Assembly (NCBI GenBank): GCA_006176705.1 | Contig: QRFJ01004951.1 | Span: 124,001 to 188,000 of the forward strand | DNA length: 64,000 bases | Direction: 5' to 3' | Source: Cocos nucifera | Lineage: Eukaryota > Streptophyta > Magnoliopsida > Arecales > Arecaceae | Shown: one piece after another, positions 11,968 through 25,120 of the stretch | How positions within the stretch are numbered: the first letter of the stretch is position 1 | Layout: the number at the start of each line of letters is the position of its first letter | Made by a program: the position numbers and the translations under genes | Notes under the pieces: model-generated | Database searches by the model: none | Seen by the model: the letters and a program-made list of their open reading frames with translations, nothing else | Told to the model about the DNA's origin: nothing

Positions 11968-12018
11968 AGATGCTCTAATATTAGTTGTTGACCTATAGGT
12001 CAAGGAGCTAAAGATTTT

Positions 12019-13519
12019 ATGACTGATCCATTTGGTTCTTTGTTGAGTGAGGGACATTCAACTACTAGACCTTATTTCAATGGCATAAATTATACATATT
12101 GGAAGGCTAAAATTAGAATTTTATTCAAGCACAAGATTATGATATATGAAATGCCATACTCAATAGTCCTCGTACACCCATAATGATTGTCAATGATATA
12201 TATGTACCTAAATCGAAAAAAAGATTGGAATGAGATAGATAAAAAGCTAGCTTAATTAAATATTAAAACTATTAATATTCTATATTATGCATTAGATTAT
12301 AATAAATTTAATAGAATATCAACATGTTTATCTAGAAAAAAAATTTAGGATAGACTTGAAGTGACCTATGAGGGTACAAGTCAGTCAAAGAATCTAAAAT
12401 AAATATATTGGTTCATAAGTATGAGTAGTTTAAAATGGAACCTCATGAGATAATAAGTGATATGTTTATAAGATTTACTGAAATCGTAAATGAGTTAAAA
12501 AATCTTGGAAAAGACTATTCTAACAGTAATCTTGTATGCAAAATTCTTAGGTCCTTACCGAAGGCTTGGAAAGCAAAAGTAATTGTAATTCAAGAAGCCA
12601 AGGACCTTAGCAAGCTTGCTTTAGAAGAGTTAATTGGATTGCTCATGACACATGAGCTCAATATAAACCAAAATATGGAAAAAAAAAGATGAAGAAGAGA
12701 ACCTTTGCACTCAAGTCATTGGCTATTGAAGAAAGCTCAAGTAACTCTATCAAGGATTCGAAAGATGATGAAGAAATGGTGAAAATTACAAGAGGTTCAT
12801 GAGATTCATGAGAAAGAAGAAAAATTTTGAATTAAGAAAAAAAAAAGAAGAAAAGAATCAATTTAAAAAATATAGAAATGACTTACCCCCACCGAAAAAG
12901 AGCCCAGTGAAATTAAAAAGGAAAGCTATATTGGCCAATTAGAGAAGTAGTGAAAGCTCAAATTCAAAAGAAGAGTCATCCTCAAGTGAAAAAGAAACAA
13001 ATATATGCTTGATGGCTTAAAATGATGATGTAAATATTCATAATTCTTTTGAATTTACATTCGATGAGCTTCAAGAAGTCTTTCATGACTTAATGAATGA
13101 ATACAAAAAGATAGGACTGAAAAATAAAGAATTAAAGAAATCAAATCTTCTTTTACTTATTAAAAAGAATAATCTTTTAATTTAAAATAAAAAGATATTT
13201 TGAAAGAAAATAATGCTTTGGCTAAGGAAAAAGAAGTACTTCTTAAATCTGAAAAATCTTTAGTTGAAGAAAAGAATAAACTCTTAATTAAAAAAAAAAT
13301 CATGAAAGAAAATAATTCATTTGCTAAAGAAAAAGAAAGTTTTTTAAACTCTAAAAAATCTCTTTTGGAAGAAAATACAAACTTAAGAAAAGAGATTGAA
13401 AGATTGAAGTCTATACTTCATAAGTTTACAATTGGCTCTCAAAAGCTTCAATCTATTTTAATCAATCAAAAAGCTATTTTTGATAAAGCTGGAATTGGAT
13501 ATAATCTTTTAAGAAAATA
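12019..13519 (+). pseudogene. gag of element F, decayed
   Basis: Starts MTDPFGSLLSEGHSTTRPYF, followed by NGINYTYWKAKI, the usual copia gag opening. A second segment at 12435-12692 (HEIISDMFIRFTEIVNELK, SLPKAWKAKV) is the UBN2/gag core, and 13200-13519 is a Lys/Glu-rich coiled coil ending GIGYNLLRK. Stops and at least two frame changes break it. The same GYNLLRK end is seen in element E's gag, which supports a close relationship. The zinc knuckle lies beyond H at about 23960. Confidence 0.75.
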
Positions 13520-13539
13520 GAGATTTGTGAACAATATGT

Positions 13540-15816
13540 TGTTAGATATGTGTGCCCTAGAAGCCAGAATTGACTAACATTTATAATACACATCTAAGGA
13601 CAAAATTATAATTTTGACTATAAATAATAAAATGAATTATTTTCTATCACAGTGTGTATTTGAAAGTGTCTATGATACATCCCTTGAGTTAATGGTAATG
13701 ATAGTTCATATTTTCAAGAGTTGAAAATTTAAGACATGAATTTTTATTATTGACTCATAAAATGCTCTCGACCGTAGGATCATCATGAGGATGGTGATTG
13801 ATCCAAAAGGTTGGTATATGATCGCTTCTTTAGGATAGATGGATCTTGAGTCTATGGTGTAGTGACGTCGGAGTGAGAGTACAGGTACTTGCTAAAGAAT
13901 GAGGGCACTGAGCATGACCACCTCAAGCAGTCATGAGGAAGTCTACCTTCTCGTCAATGATTGGCTCGAAGCTGCAGTGGTGTGTTTGGTTCTTTGATCT
14001 GAGGTGCATCGGTAGTTCACCTTGAGGGTGTTATAGTTTGACTATACCATAACTCGATCTCCTAGCTATTCAAAATTCTGAGGTGTATATTGGCTATAGC
14101 ATGTTCATTGTAGGAATTAGATTGCACCAATAGGAGATCTATCTACTTCGATAGATGAGGAGCAGCCCTATGATGATCATGAGAATCAAGTCCATAAGCC
14201 CATGGCCATAACATAGTGAAATAATAGAAAGAGTTTCTATTAGGATTTTCACATCGAACTTAAATCGAATGATTAATTCATATGATGGATATTAGGATTT
14301 GACGAGATCACCTTAATCCTAATCCGGTTGGAGCTCAAGATAGAAGAACTTAATCACACAGGTAACTACACCGAGAAATTCATTTTCAGTTTTGATGGGT
14401 GGCTACCATATACTGCTAGGTGTCACTGATGGATTTTGGAAGTAATTAGAATGATTTGGATGATCGATCATACTAGTTGTCTGAATCAGAAAAATTTTGA
14501 TCCATCGGAAGGTGTTTCAATGATGTCGATGATAGAGATCATGACATATCTCATTACCATACGGAACTGAACCTAACTGGGTCACACAAATAAGAGTTTG
14601 GATCTGGATATCATCAATTAGACTAACCCAGTTCAATTGATTTGAATAAGATTCAATTAGGTTCAAGAAAATCGTGTTAGCACATGGTTGAGCCTAATGT
14701 TCTCCTTTAACAATCATTAAAGCTTGTCTCGACTGAGCCAAATATATTTGGGCTCACTCAAAAATCTTTACTTGGTCTGACTGGAGCTTGTCTAGATCAG
14801 AAAAGGATTATCTTAATTTATGAGATAAATTTGATATAATACCTGCCATTTTCCATCACCTGCTAAATCTTATCTTTGGACTTTGGTCAAATGTTGACCT
14901 TTGACACTTAGACATCTACCCATGTGTCATGCACCCATAGGAGAGAAGATGGGACTTTGTCCCCCTACTAAAAGGAAGAAAGGGAGGGGGCACATGCCTA
15001 GGGAGGCATGCACCCAATGAGGATGACGCCTGGAGTCCCATACAGATGGGACTCTAGGTTGCTTCATGCTCTCTACTTGGGTGGCACCAAAGAGTCTTCT
15101 TTGACCAATCTTGGTGCCACCTAAGGAGATTTGTGAGGGGCTCTAATTTGATTAAATCAGATGATGTCATTCCACCAATCAGATTTAGATCTAATTACAT
15201 AAAGAGCCATGATTGACTGGGATGATGTGGCCCTGCATGGCGCAGCAAGGTCTATATAAATCCTATTTGCGCCTAGGATTTAGAGTTTCTTTCCTTTGCC
15301 CATTTCACATAGCCCCTCTCCCTCCTCCATGCCACCCTCTGATCCTCTCTCTCCTCTCTACGCCTAAGAGATTTTGGGCTCTAGTTTGGTGCGATCCAAG
15401 CAAGAGAAAGGCGATAGGAAAGGAAGAAGGCAGCACTGCTGCAAGAGACAACGACTGATCTTCAAAAGCTATTTTGAAGATCTTCAAGATTAGATCCATA
15501 TCTAATTTTTGGAGAATAGATTAAGAAAGAGAAGATCTTCAGATCTTGCTCGAGTAGATACCGGTAGAGGCCAGGCACTTGTGTGACTGCATCCAGAACC
15601 TCATGCAAACATCAGGATCATCACAGGATAATAGGATTATCCATAATAAGATAAAATTAAATTAGATTTAATTTAATTTAATTTATTAGATTGATAAAAT
15701 CAGATCTAAAGAGTCTCAAATCTAATTTGGATCTAAGAAAATTTTTTTTGAAATATTTCTCTCGATCCAATCAGATCTGAATAAACCTGACCCGGGAAAC
15801 AGAATTTTTTTCTTCA
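13540..15816 (+). repeat. 5' LTR of element H
   Basis: TGTTAGATATG...TTCTTCA. A TATATAAA box at 15253-15260 is conserved in the other LTR and marks the likely U3/R border. Open frames inside (for example 15213-15458) are not conserved as protein. Confidence 0.9.
15253..15260 (+). promoter_or_regulatory. TATA box in the 5' LTR of H
   Basis: CTATATAAATCCTA, repeated in the 3' LTR at 23356-23363. Transcription would be expected to start about 30 bases downstream. Confidence 0.6.
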
Positions 15817-15818
15817 AC

Positions 15819-15831
15819 TGGTATCAGAGTC
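15819..15831 (+). other. Primer-binding site of element H, tRNA-Met(i)
   Basis: TGGTATCAGAGTC, two bases after the LTR. Confidence 0.85.
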
Positions 15832-17706
15832 AGATTCTATAATTATTTAGATCTAATTTTAATATAATTTTGATTTAATAATTAGATAATTTTAGATATT
15901 ACATTAGATATAATTAGATCTAAAATTAAAAATTAAAAAAATTAAATAATCTAGATCTAAGATGTATGAGATGCATGACTAGACTAGGAACAGAATTGTT
16001 CTATGTGTAGTCTAGAATGATCATAATTTTAATTTAATTAATTATAATTTTAGATCTATTTATTTATTATTTTTTAATATTATAAATATTATAATTAGAT
16101 CTAAAAAATAAAAAAAAATAAATTTATTTAATTTTGTTTATATGAGATATGATAGATGCATGTTTATATTAGTTATAGAATAGTTCTACAAAGTTATCTT
16201 GAACAAATTTAATTTGATATAATCAAATTTAAATTTTATTTTTTAGATGTTTATAAGATAATTTTGATCTGAAAATATGCATAATATGATACATGAGATG
16301 TATGCAAAACATATTTTTAAGTTAGATCAATTTTTATATATATGATATATATGTAGATCTAACTAATTTTGTAGATTTATCATGTTTCTGATTAAGGCAT
16401 TTCCTTTGGCCATCTGATCATAAGAATAAAGAAGGATTTAAAGGTCCTCTCCTTCCATTCGATGGGGTGTTCTTATGATATATAGGGATGCTGCACGTTT
16501 GTCCTTAATCAGAAATAAAAAAAACTTATTTTCTGCAAAATCCTAGATTCTGAAACCCTAGGATTTTATTTACATATTTTATTTATGAACCCTATACTTA
16601 ATTAAGAATAAGATTATGAAATATATTAGATCTAAAATTGAGAATTTTTAGATCTAAGATATATTCATAAAATTGGGTTTGGGCTTGGATAGCTCAATTA
16701 GGTCTAATGGTTGATCAAACCGAATCAAGAGTCAGTTAGATGGGATCAAGAGTGCTTAAATTGACTAGCCTAATAGGATTAAGTCTGGGTCAAGGTCGAG
16801 TCACATGAGTAATCGATCAAGTTAAAACCTAATTAGGCTCAGTGGTTAGAGTCTGGATTGTAGGCTAATCCGATTGGTTCTAGCTTAATAATTTGGTGTC
16901 TAAGGTAAGTTTGGCAAATACGATCGATTAGTTTTTAATTGAAAGATACTCAACTCAAATGCATTCTTATCGAGTTAATGGCATATCCCTTTCACCGATT
17001 TCACTTACCTAGCCATATTTGTCGACTCAGTCCTAATCTAAGGTGGCTAATGATTCGAGTTAACCCATGCCACTAGGTTAGTCATAATGGTTTTGACTAT
17101 ATCAAGTTAAGTTTAAAAAGACCTAAATTAAATCTTCCTAAGAAAAGATTAAGTCTAAGGTCTTCCATCATTGTAGATGTGCGAGTCCTTCTCAGGGTTG
17201 ATTGTTATTGGTTGGTCACAATGGTTCAGTTGCATCGAAAAGATGCAACCATGTCTATTAGGCATTGGATGCTATGAGCTGGAGGATGGATTGGACTCAA
17301 TATTTTGGATAAGGTGAGAGACCCAATTAGAAATCCAATCTATACAAATGGTGGGTCTGACTTAACTAAGGAGTGGATCAATATTTTGGGCACGGTGAGA
17401 TTCATGAATTAGAGACCAAGCTTGGGTGCACCATGATTAGAGAATCATTGGACAAGAATTGTTCACTCATTGGCTAACCCATCACCAATAACTATTAGGT
17501 GAGGTGATAAGTTAGTTGGTGGGACTGTACCCCCCACTAAAAATCATTAATCATGAAGATTTTTACATCTCCTACAGAAGGAGTGTAGGGATCCGAGAAA
17601 ATAGTAGAAGCTAATTTGTTTAAAAAAAATCAAATTCCTAAATAAATTATTCATGTCTTAATTACAAAATCTAACTAGAAACTTTGACTCTTTACAAGAA
17701 AAAAAA
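15832..17706 (+). other. Long untranslated leader of element H
   Basis: About 1.9 kb between primer site and gag start without a supported coding region. It is AT-rich to 16380, then contains recurring GATTAGG/CCTAAT phrases. Long leaders are common in plant LTR elements. Confidence 0.6.
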
Positions 17707-18660
17707 ATGTCTGCATCCAACTCACTAGCCCATATCCTGGATACCCATAGACTGACCGGATCTAATTACAAAGATTGGCTCTGAAATTTTAAAATCATTT
17801 TGGATTCTAAGAAGTTGACTCATGTATTGGACCAGGATTTCCCTACCTTGCCAGTCCGTCCGTTTGCTGAATAGAGAGCATCTCTTGACAAATGGACGGA
17901 TGAAGATAACAAGCTCAGATACTACATATTGGGCTCAATGTCTGATGAGCTTTAGCACTAATATGAAGATATTAAGACTGCCCACCAAATGTTGGCTCAC
18001 CTATAAGAGTTGTTTGATGAATAGAGTCGTGCAGCCAAATATCAGATCACTAAACGATTGTTTAAGACTAAAATGCGTGATGGGCAGTTAGTCCAAGATC
18101 ATTGTTTGATGATGATCAAAGACTTGGAAGAGCTTGAGAAGCTCAAAGTGAAGTTAGATTAGGATTTGCAGAATGACATAATTCTACAATCCTTAACTGA
18201 TGCATATGGGCAGTTCATCATGAACTACCATATGCATAAACTTTAGAGTACTCTGGCTGAGCTTATGAACATACTGATTACTACTAAGCTTTTTATGAAA
18301 AGTTTTAAAGACTCAGTACTTACTATGTAATGGACTTCTTCCAAGAGAAAGTATTTTAGAAAGAAAAAGAAGTCTGTGAAAAGGTAGAAGAAGGAAGATG
18401 GAAAGAAAAAGAAGGTAGAGCTGAAGAAGAAGACCACTGATAAAGAAAAGTATTTCCATTATGATACTGACGGTCACTGAAAGCGGAATTGCCCTATATA
18501 CCCGGCCATCCTGAAGAATAAGAAGAAGACAGGTCCTTCTGGAGGTATGCTCGTTATTGAATCTAACCTTACGATTTCTTCTGCATCTAGTTGGGTCGAC
18601 TCTGGTTCTAGTGCTCATTTATGCACTTCCATGTAGGGTCTTGAGGATAGTAAAAGGCTG
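17707..18660 (+). pseudogene. gag of element H, decayed
   Basis: Begins MSASNSLAHILDTHRLTGS, then NYKDWL, the gag-N motif, followed by segments such as KWTDEDNKLRYYILGSMSDEL and AAKYQITKRLF of the UBN2 type. A Lys-rich stretch (18350-18450) leads to a broken zinc knuckle (CysX2-type residues partly lost, stop at the G-H-W position). Stops sit where Trp, Gln, Arg or Glu codons are expected. Confidence 0.8.
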
Positions 18661-19857
18661 AGGGATGGTGAGATGATCCTACGCATCAGAAATGGAGCAA
18701 GAGTTGCTGCTATGGCTGTGGGAACCTATCCTCTTCGACTATTATCTGGCTTAGATTTAGTGCTTAGGAATTGTTATTATGTGCCTGTTGCAAGCAGAAA
18801 TTTAATTTCTATTTCATATTTAGCACAAGAAGGCTATGTAATTAGTTTTTTTAAGGACCATTATAATATTCTTTATGAAAGAAATAAAATTATATGTGGT
18901 TTCCTTATTAACAGTCTCTATCAGTTACATATTGATGTATCTATATTTAATATCGAGCAAAATGTGAATATTGTAAAACAACCCAAGGATAGTCCAAATG
19001 ATAGGTATCTATGGCATTTAAGGCTAGGTCATATAGCAGAAGATAGAATTAACAAATTGGAGAAATTTGGACTATTGAGTCCATTGACTTTCGAATCATA
19101 TCCAATTTGTGAATCATATTTTCTTAGCAAAATGACTAAGCTTTCTTTTATGGGACATGGGGAAAGGGCTACGGATCTACTTGCTCTAGTACAAACTGAT
19201 GTGTGCGGCCCATTTGATGTGCCGGCTAGAGGCAACTTTATCTACTTCATAACCTTTACCGATGATTTATCTCGATATGAGTACGTGTATCTTATGAGAC
19301 ACAAGTCTGAAGCTTTTGAAAAGTTTAAGAAATTCAGACATGAAATTGAAAAGCAAAATGGAAAAACTATTAAGATTCTTCGATCAGATCAAGGAGGTGA
19401 ATATCTTAGTAGGGAATTCCTAGACTATCTCAAGCAAAATAGCATAGTCTCTCAATGGACTCCACCTAGAATACTTCAACTCAACGAGATTTCAGAATGG
19501 AGAAATCGGATCCTATTAGATATGGTTCGATCCATGATGAGCTTCACAGATCTTTCTAATTTTTTTGAGGGATATAGTCTGTTAACTACAATATATTTAC
19601 TGAATAGGGTTTCCTCTAAAATCATTCCTACCACACTGTATGAGATATGGCATGGTAAGAAACCAAGTCCGAGTCATCTCAGAATTTGGGACTGTCTAGC
19701 TCATATCAAAAGACAACAAGTAGACAAGTTAGACTTTAGATCCTTTAGAGCTCGATTTATAGGATATCCTAAAGAGTCATTAGGATATTATTTTTACATT
19801 CTAAAAGACCATAATATAATTATGAGCCGGCATGCCATCTTTCTTGAAAAATAATTT
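18560..19857 (+). pseudogene. pol of element H: protease, GAG-pre-integrase and integrase
   Basis: Protease active site WVDSGSSAHLC at about 18592-18622. An unbroken stretch of 393 codons from 18673 holds the zinc-binding HLRLGH...CESY region, the integrase core start QTDVCGPFDVPARG, the second Asp in RSDQGGEY, and GYPKESLGYYFY near its end. The CNQC-like second half of the HHCC finger is altered, and the E of the DDE triad lies in a poorly conserved stretch (NEISEWRNR). It stops at 19852-19854. Confidence 0.85.
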
Positions 19858-19931
19858 ATTTAAGATAGCGGCATTGAAAAGTAGATCAAACTTGAGGAGA
19901 AAGTCTCATAAGAGCAACGAGCTAGGACCAT

Positions 19932-21640
19932 GTGGAACCAAATCAGGTTGAGCCAATACAATCACTACCTCCTCCACCTCGTAGATCGGAAATAAATTTC
20001 CATCCCTTTGAGAGATACTTAGGTACTATCTTAGAGGAAGTAGAGGAAATGTTCCTCGTAGGTAATGAGGTTCATGGTGATGATCCCAAAACCTATGACA
20101 AGGTGATATCAGATATCGACTCTGAGAAATTGTTAGAGATAATGCAGTCAGAAATTGATTCGATGTATTCAAACCAAGTCTGGACCTTGGTAGATCCATC
20201 ATAAGGTATAGTACCTATTGGGTGTAAATGGATCTACAAGAGAAAGATTGGTGCAGATGGAAATATGGAGATATTCAAAGCTAGATTAGCGGCAAAAGAT
20301 TATAGTCAGCGCAAAGGCATTGACTATCAGGATACCTTTTTGTCAGTAGCTATGCTAAAATCCATCCACACATTGCTTGCTGTTGCAGCTTATTTCGATT
20401 ATGAAATATGACAAATGGACGTAAAAATGGCGTTCTTAAATAAATACCTTAAGGAAGATATCTATATGGAACAACCGCTAAGTTTCACATCCAGTGATGC
20501 TGATCACAAAGTATGCAAGCTGCAAAGATCCATATATGGACTTAAGCAAGCATCTCGGAGTTGGAATACTTGATTTAATGATGTGATGAAATTATTTGAT
20601 TTCATCAAAAATGAGGAAGAATCATGTATTTTCAAAAAGATCAGTAGGAGCGCTATTGTCTTCCTCGTACTGTACGTGGATGATATCTTTCTTATTGGGA
20701 ATGATATTTTCATATTGACCATAGTTAAAATGTGGTTATCTAAAGAATTCTCCATGAAATACCTAAGAGAAGCATCCTTCTTTCTAGAAATTAAGGTCTA
20801 TAGAGATAGACCGAATAGGATGCTAGGTCTTTCATAAAAGATGTATATAGAGGAAGTGCTAAAGAGGTTTAGCATGAAAAACTCCAAGAGGGGATTGGTA
20901 CCCTTCAGAGATGGCATTCATGTCTCTAAGAAAATGTGTCCCAACACACCAAAGAAGATTAAACGCATGAGGAAGATCCCTTATACTTTAGCAATAGGGA
21001 GCCTCATGTATGCCATGTTATGTACATGACCTGATATAGCCCATGCTGTGAGTGTCACAAGCAGATATCAGTCAAATCCAGGTAAAGAACATTGGACTTT
21101 TATGAAATGTATCCTTAAGTACTTGAGAAGAACTAAGGATATGTTGTTGATTTTTGGTAATGGAGAACTCCAAGTCCAGGAGTATACAGACTCGAATTTT
21201 ATGTCCAATATAGATGATCGAAAGTCGATATCTGAGAGTCTGTTTATATGTAATGATGGTGCTGTCAGTTAGAAGAGTTTCAAGCAGACAGTGATAGTAG
21301 ATTCCATCATAGAAGAAGAATACATCGCTACGTCAGAAGCTGCGAAGGAGGTATTCTGGTACAAAAAATTCACCAAGTGAGGCCATCAGATGCCATTCCT
21401 TTGTATTGCGATAATAATGGTACCATAGCCCTTGCTAAGAAGCCAAGGTCTCACCAGAAATTCAAGCACATCGAGCTGTGATACCACCTCATTCGCGATT
21501 ACCTCGAGAAAGATTATGTCCAGGTCAAGAGAGTCAACTCCACAAACAATACGGCAGACCCACTCACAAAATCGTTGGGCCAACAGAAGATCGAAACCCA
21601 TCTTGAAAAGATGGAACTTAGATTTGTAGCCAATTAGCTT
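19932..21640 (+). pseudogene. pol of element H: reverse transcriptase and RNase H
   Basis: RT starts after an acidic linker: NQVWTLVDPS, KWIYKRKIGADG, RLAAKDYSQ, QMDVKMAFLN, SIYGLKQASRSW and the catalytic YVDDI at about 20671. RNase H follows with YTDSNF, EEEYIATSEAAKEVFWYKK and DNNGTIALAKKP, ending in HIEL-YHLIRDYLEKD, TADPLTKSL. Stops interrupt at about 20203, 20409, 20573, 20835, 21028 and 21271, and the frame shifts near 21380-21410, so the protein cannot be made. Confidence 0.85.
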
Positions 21641-21643
21641 TAG

Positions 21644-21657
21644 GTCAAGTGGGAGTT
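21644..21657 (+). other. Polypurine tract of element H
   Basis: GTCAAGTGGGAGTT directly before the 3' LTR; the CAAGTGGGAG form is typical of this copia group. Confidence 0.75.
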
Positions 21658-23919
21658 TGTTAGATATGTGTGTCCTAGAAGCCAGAATTGGCTAACACTT
21701 GTAATACACATCTAAGGGCAAAATTATAATTTTGACTATAAATAATGAAATGGATTATTTTCTATCACAGTGTGTATTTGAAAGTGTCTGTGATACATCT
21801 CTTGAGTTAATGGTAATGATAGTTCATATTTTCAAGAGTTGAAAATTTAAGACATGAATTTTCATTATTGACTCATAAAATGCTCCTGGCTGTGGGATCA
21901 TCATCAGGATGGTGATTGATTCGAAAGATTGGTGTACGATCGCTTCTTTAGGATAGATGAGTCTTGAGTCTATGGTATAGAGACACCAAAGTGAGAGTAC
22001 AGGTACTTGCTAGAGAACGAGGGCACTGAGCGTGACCACCTTGAGCAGTCATGAGGAAGTCTACCTTCTCGTCAATGATTGGCTCAAAGCTGCAGTGGTG
22101 TGTCTGGTTCTTTGACCTAAGGTGCATCAGTAGTTCACCTTGAGAGTATTATAGTTTGACTACACCATAACTCGATCTCCTAGCCATTCGGAATTCTGAG
22201 GTTTATGTTGGCTATAGCATGTTCATTGTAGGAATTGAATTGCACCAATAGGAGATCTATCTACCTCGGTAGATGAGGAGCAACTCTATGATGATCATAA
22301 GAATCAAGTCCATAAGCCCATAGCCATGGCAGAGTGAAATAATAGAAAAAGTTTCTATTAGGATTTTCACATCGAACTTGAATCGAATGATTAATTCATA
22401 TAACGGATATTAGGATTTGACGAGATCACCTTAACTCTAATCCGGTTGGAGCTCAAGATAGAGGAACATAATCACATAGGTAATTACACCGAGATGTTCA
22501 TTTTCAATTCGATGGATTGCCACCATATGCTGCTAGATGTCACTAGTGGATTTTGGGAGCAATTAGAATGATCTGGATGATCGATGATACTAGTTGTCTG
22601 AATCAGAAATGTTCTAATTTATCGGAAGGTGTTTCGATGATAAAGATCATGACATATTTCATTACTATATAGAACTGAACTTAATTGGATCATACAAATA
22701 AGGATTTGGATTTGGATATCATCAATTGGACTAACCCAGTTCAATTGATTTGAATAAGATTCAATTAGGTTCAAGAAAATCGTACTAGCATACGATTTAG
22801 CCTAATGTTCTCCTTCAACAATCATTAAAGCTTATCTCGACTGAGTCAAATATATTTGGGCTCACTCAAAAATCTTTATTTGGTCTGATTGGAGCTTGTC
22901 CAGGTTAGAAAAGGGTTATCTTAATTTATGAGATAAATTTGAGATAACACCTGCCATTTTTCATCACCTGCTAAATCTTATCTTTGGACTTTGGTCAAAT
23001 ATTGACCTTTGACACTTAGATATCTGCTCATGTGTCATGCACCTATAGAAGAGAAAATTGGGCTTTGTCCTCCTACTAAAAGGGAAGAAAGGGAGGGGCA
23101 TTCCCTAGGGAGGCATGCGCCCATGAGGATGAATGCTGGAGTCTACAGATTGGGACTCTAGTTGCTTCATGCTCTCTACTTGGGTGGCACCAAAGAGTCT
23201 TCTTTGACTAATCTTGGCACCACCTAAGGAGGTTTGTGAGGGACTCTAATCTGATTGGATCAGATGATATCATTCCATCAATCAGATTTAGATCTGATTG
23301 CATAAAGAGCTTTGGTTGGCCGCGATGATGTGGCACTGCATGGTGCAGTAGGATCTATATAAATCCTATTGTGCTTAGGATTTAGAGTTTTTTTTTTTTT
23401 TTGCCCATGCCACATAGCCCTTCTCCCTCCTTCCTACACAACCTACTATCTTTCTCCTCTCTCATGCCAAGAGGCTTTGGGCTCTAGTTTGTGGCGATCA
23501 AGCAAGAGAAAGGCGAAAGAAAATGAAGAAGACAACACTACTAGCAAGAGACAACGGTAGATCTTCAAAAGTTATTTTGAAGACCTTTAAGATCAGATCT
23601 AGATCTAATTTTTGGAGGATAGATTGAGAAGAAGAAGATCTCTAGATCCTGCCTAAGTGGATACCAGTAGAGGTCAGGCGCTTGCGTGGCTGCATCCAGA
23701 ACCTCAGGCAAACATCAGAATCATCACAGGATAATAGGATTACTCATAACAAGATAAAATTAAATTTGATTTATTTTATTTTATTTTATTAGATTGATAA
23801 AATTAGATTTGAAGAGTCTCAGATCTGATTTGGATCTAAGAGAAATATTTTTGAAATATCCCTCTTGATCCAATCAGATCTGAACGAACCTGACCTAAAA
23901 AATAAGATTTTCTCCTTCA
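21658..23919 (+). repeat. 3' LTR of element H
   Basis: TGTTAGATATG...CTCCTTCA. Aligned with the 5' LTR, nearly all differences seen are transitions. TATATAAA at 23356-23363. Confidence 0.9.
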
Positions 23920-23924
23920 CATGT

Positions 23925-25106
23925 TTAGCAAGGCTTCATCTAAAAATCATTGAATTACATATTTCAAATATGATAAAGTAGGTCACAAAATTTTAGAATA
24001 TAATACTAAGAGAATTGGCTATACTTTAATTATACAAATTTAGGTTAAAAAAAAAATAATGTGCTCTAACCTCAATGGACCCAAGATGACTTGGATACTA
24101 AAGATTAGCAATTAATTTTGCAGGTTCTCTAAGCATCCAATTGAAGTGAAAAGAGCAAATTTCTATGGAATGCTTTGGAAAATGAAAGTGAATAGGTGAT
24201 GATAACTTGGTAAAGCTAAACTTATTTTGAATCATCACTACCAATTATTGTTAGATTTATTTGATGATCCATTAACATGTTGTATACATTATGTATTTCT
24301 CACGATTTTGAATAGTTTCATATATTATACAAAATTTGTATAATTAATAAATTTTGATGATCTTCAAGCTTGCAATATTTATACTTTGATCTTAGTTTGT
24401 TTGATTGATTAATCATACCACCATTGGATGTTAAATGACTCAATATTTATTTATTTATTGATTTCGATGAATGTCATTTATAATTGATTATGATTGAAGA
24501 TATATTGAATAAAATTAATTTATGAAACTTTCATTATTAAAGTTCAGAATAATTTGAAATATTAAAATATTTATTTGTAAGTTGAACTTCTAAAAACATA
24601 CCTTTCGAACTCGATTGGTAACCTTGAATTATAGCAATACTTATAATGAAAAAATGGAGAGAGAATTTGGTAAATGAAGAAAGTGAATTTAACCATTATA
24701 AATTACTCAAAATCTTGTGATATTTTTTTTTTTTAATTGATTTTAATTTGGTTATGAGATACAAAATGTCAAGAGGTAAGCAAGAATGGAATTAAGAAAT
24801 TGGCATATAGTAGCGAGAGCAATTTTGAATAAATTTGAATTCAATTGCTTAATATAAAGAGGGAGTTTAATTGGATTTTGGACTATAAGAAGATTTACAT
24901 GTTGATTTCTATTAATCACTTTTTGAGTTTATTTCTTTTTTGATGTTGTCAAAGAGGAGAGGTTTATTGTTGAAGTATAATGCTTTAGCTTAATTAGAAT
25001 GTAGTATATTCTTATTGGTTTAGTAGTTTTTATGCTTTTTAAAATATGTAATTTTTAGAAATTTCATTAATATTATTTGCATATACTCAAATTTTGTCCA
25101 TCAATC
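23925..25106 (+). pseudogene. Rest of element F after the H insertion: zinc-knuckle remnant, then non-coding DNA
   Basis: 23925-24120 encodes a worn zinc knuckle (KYDKVGHKILEYN) and the gag/protease linker seen in SIRE-like elements (NGPKMTW). From 24160 to 25106 I see no protease, integrase or RT, only AT-rich DNA with a TGATGTTGTCAAAGAGGAGAG phrase (24941-24961) that belongs to the element's 3' end. Confidence 0.6.
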
Positions 25107-25120
25107 AAAAAAGGGGGAAT
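25107..25120 (+). other. Polypurine tract of element F
   Basis: AAAAAAGGGGGAAT immediately before TGTTGATT, the form typical of SIRE-like copia elements. Confidence 0.85.

Larger units (their letters stand above)
13540..23919 (+). mobile_element. Ty1/copia element H (Tork-like), near full length but decayed
   Basis: LTRs of 2277 and 2262 bases (13540-15816, 21658-23919), about 95% identical over the first 170 bases. Primer site at 15819, gag from 17707, pol to about 21640, polypurine tract at 21644-21657. The insertion duplicated TATGT (13535-13539) / CATGT (23920-23924). Gene order protease, integrase, reverse transcriptase, RNase H is copia. More than a dozen in-frame stops and one frameshift in RNase H make it inactive. 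Lineage call is by feel of the gag start. Confidence 0.9.
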
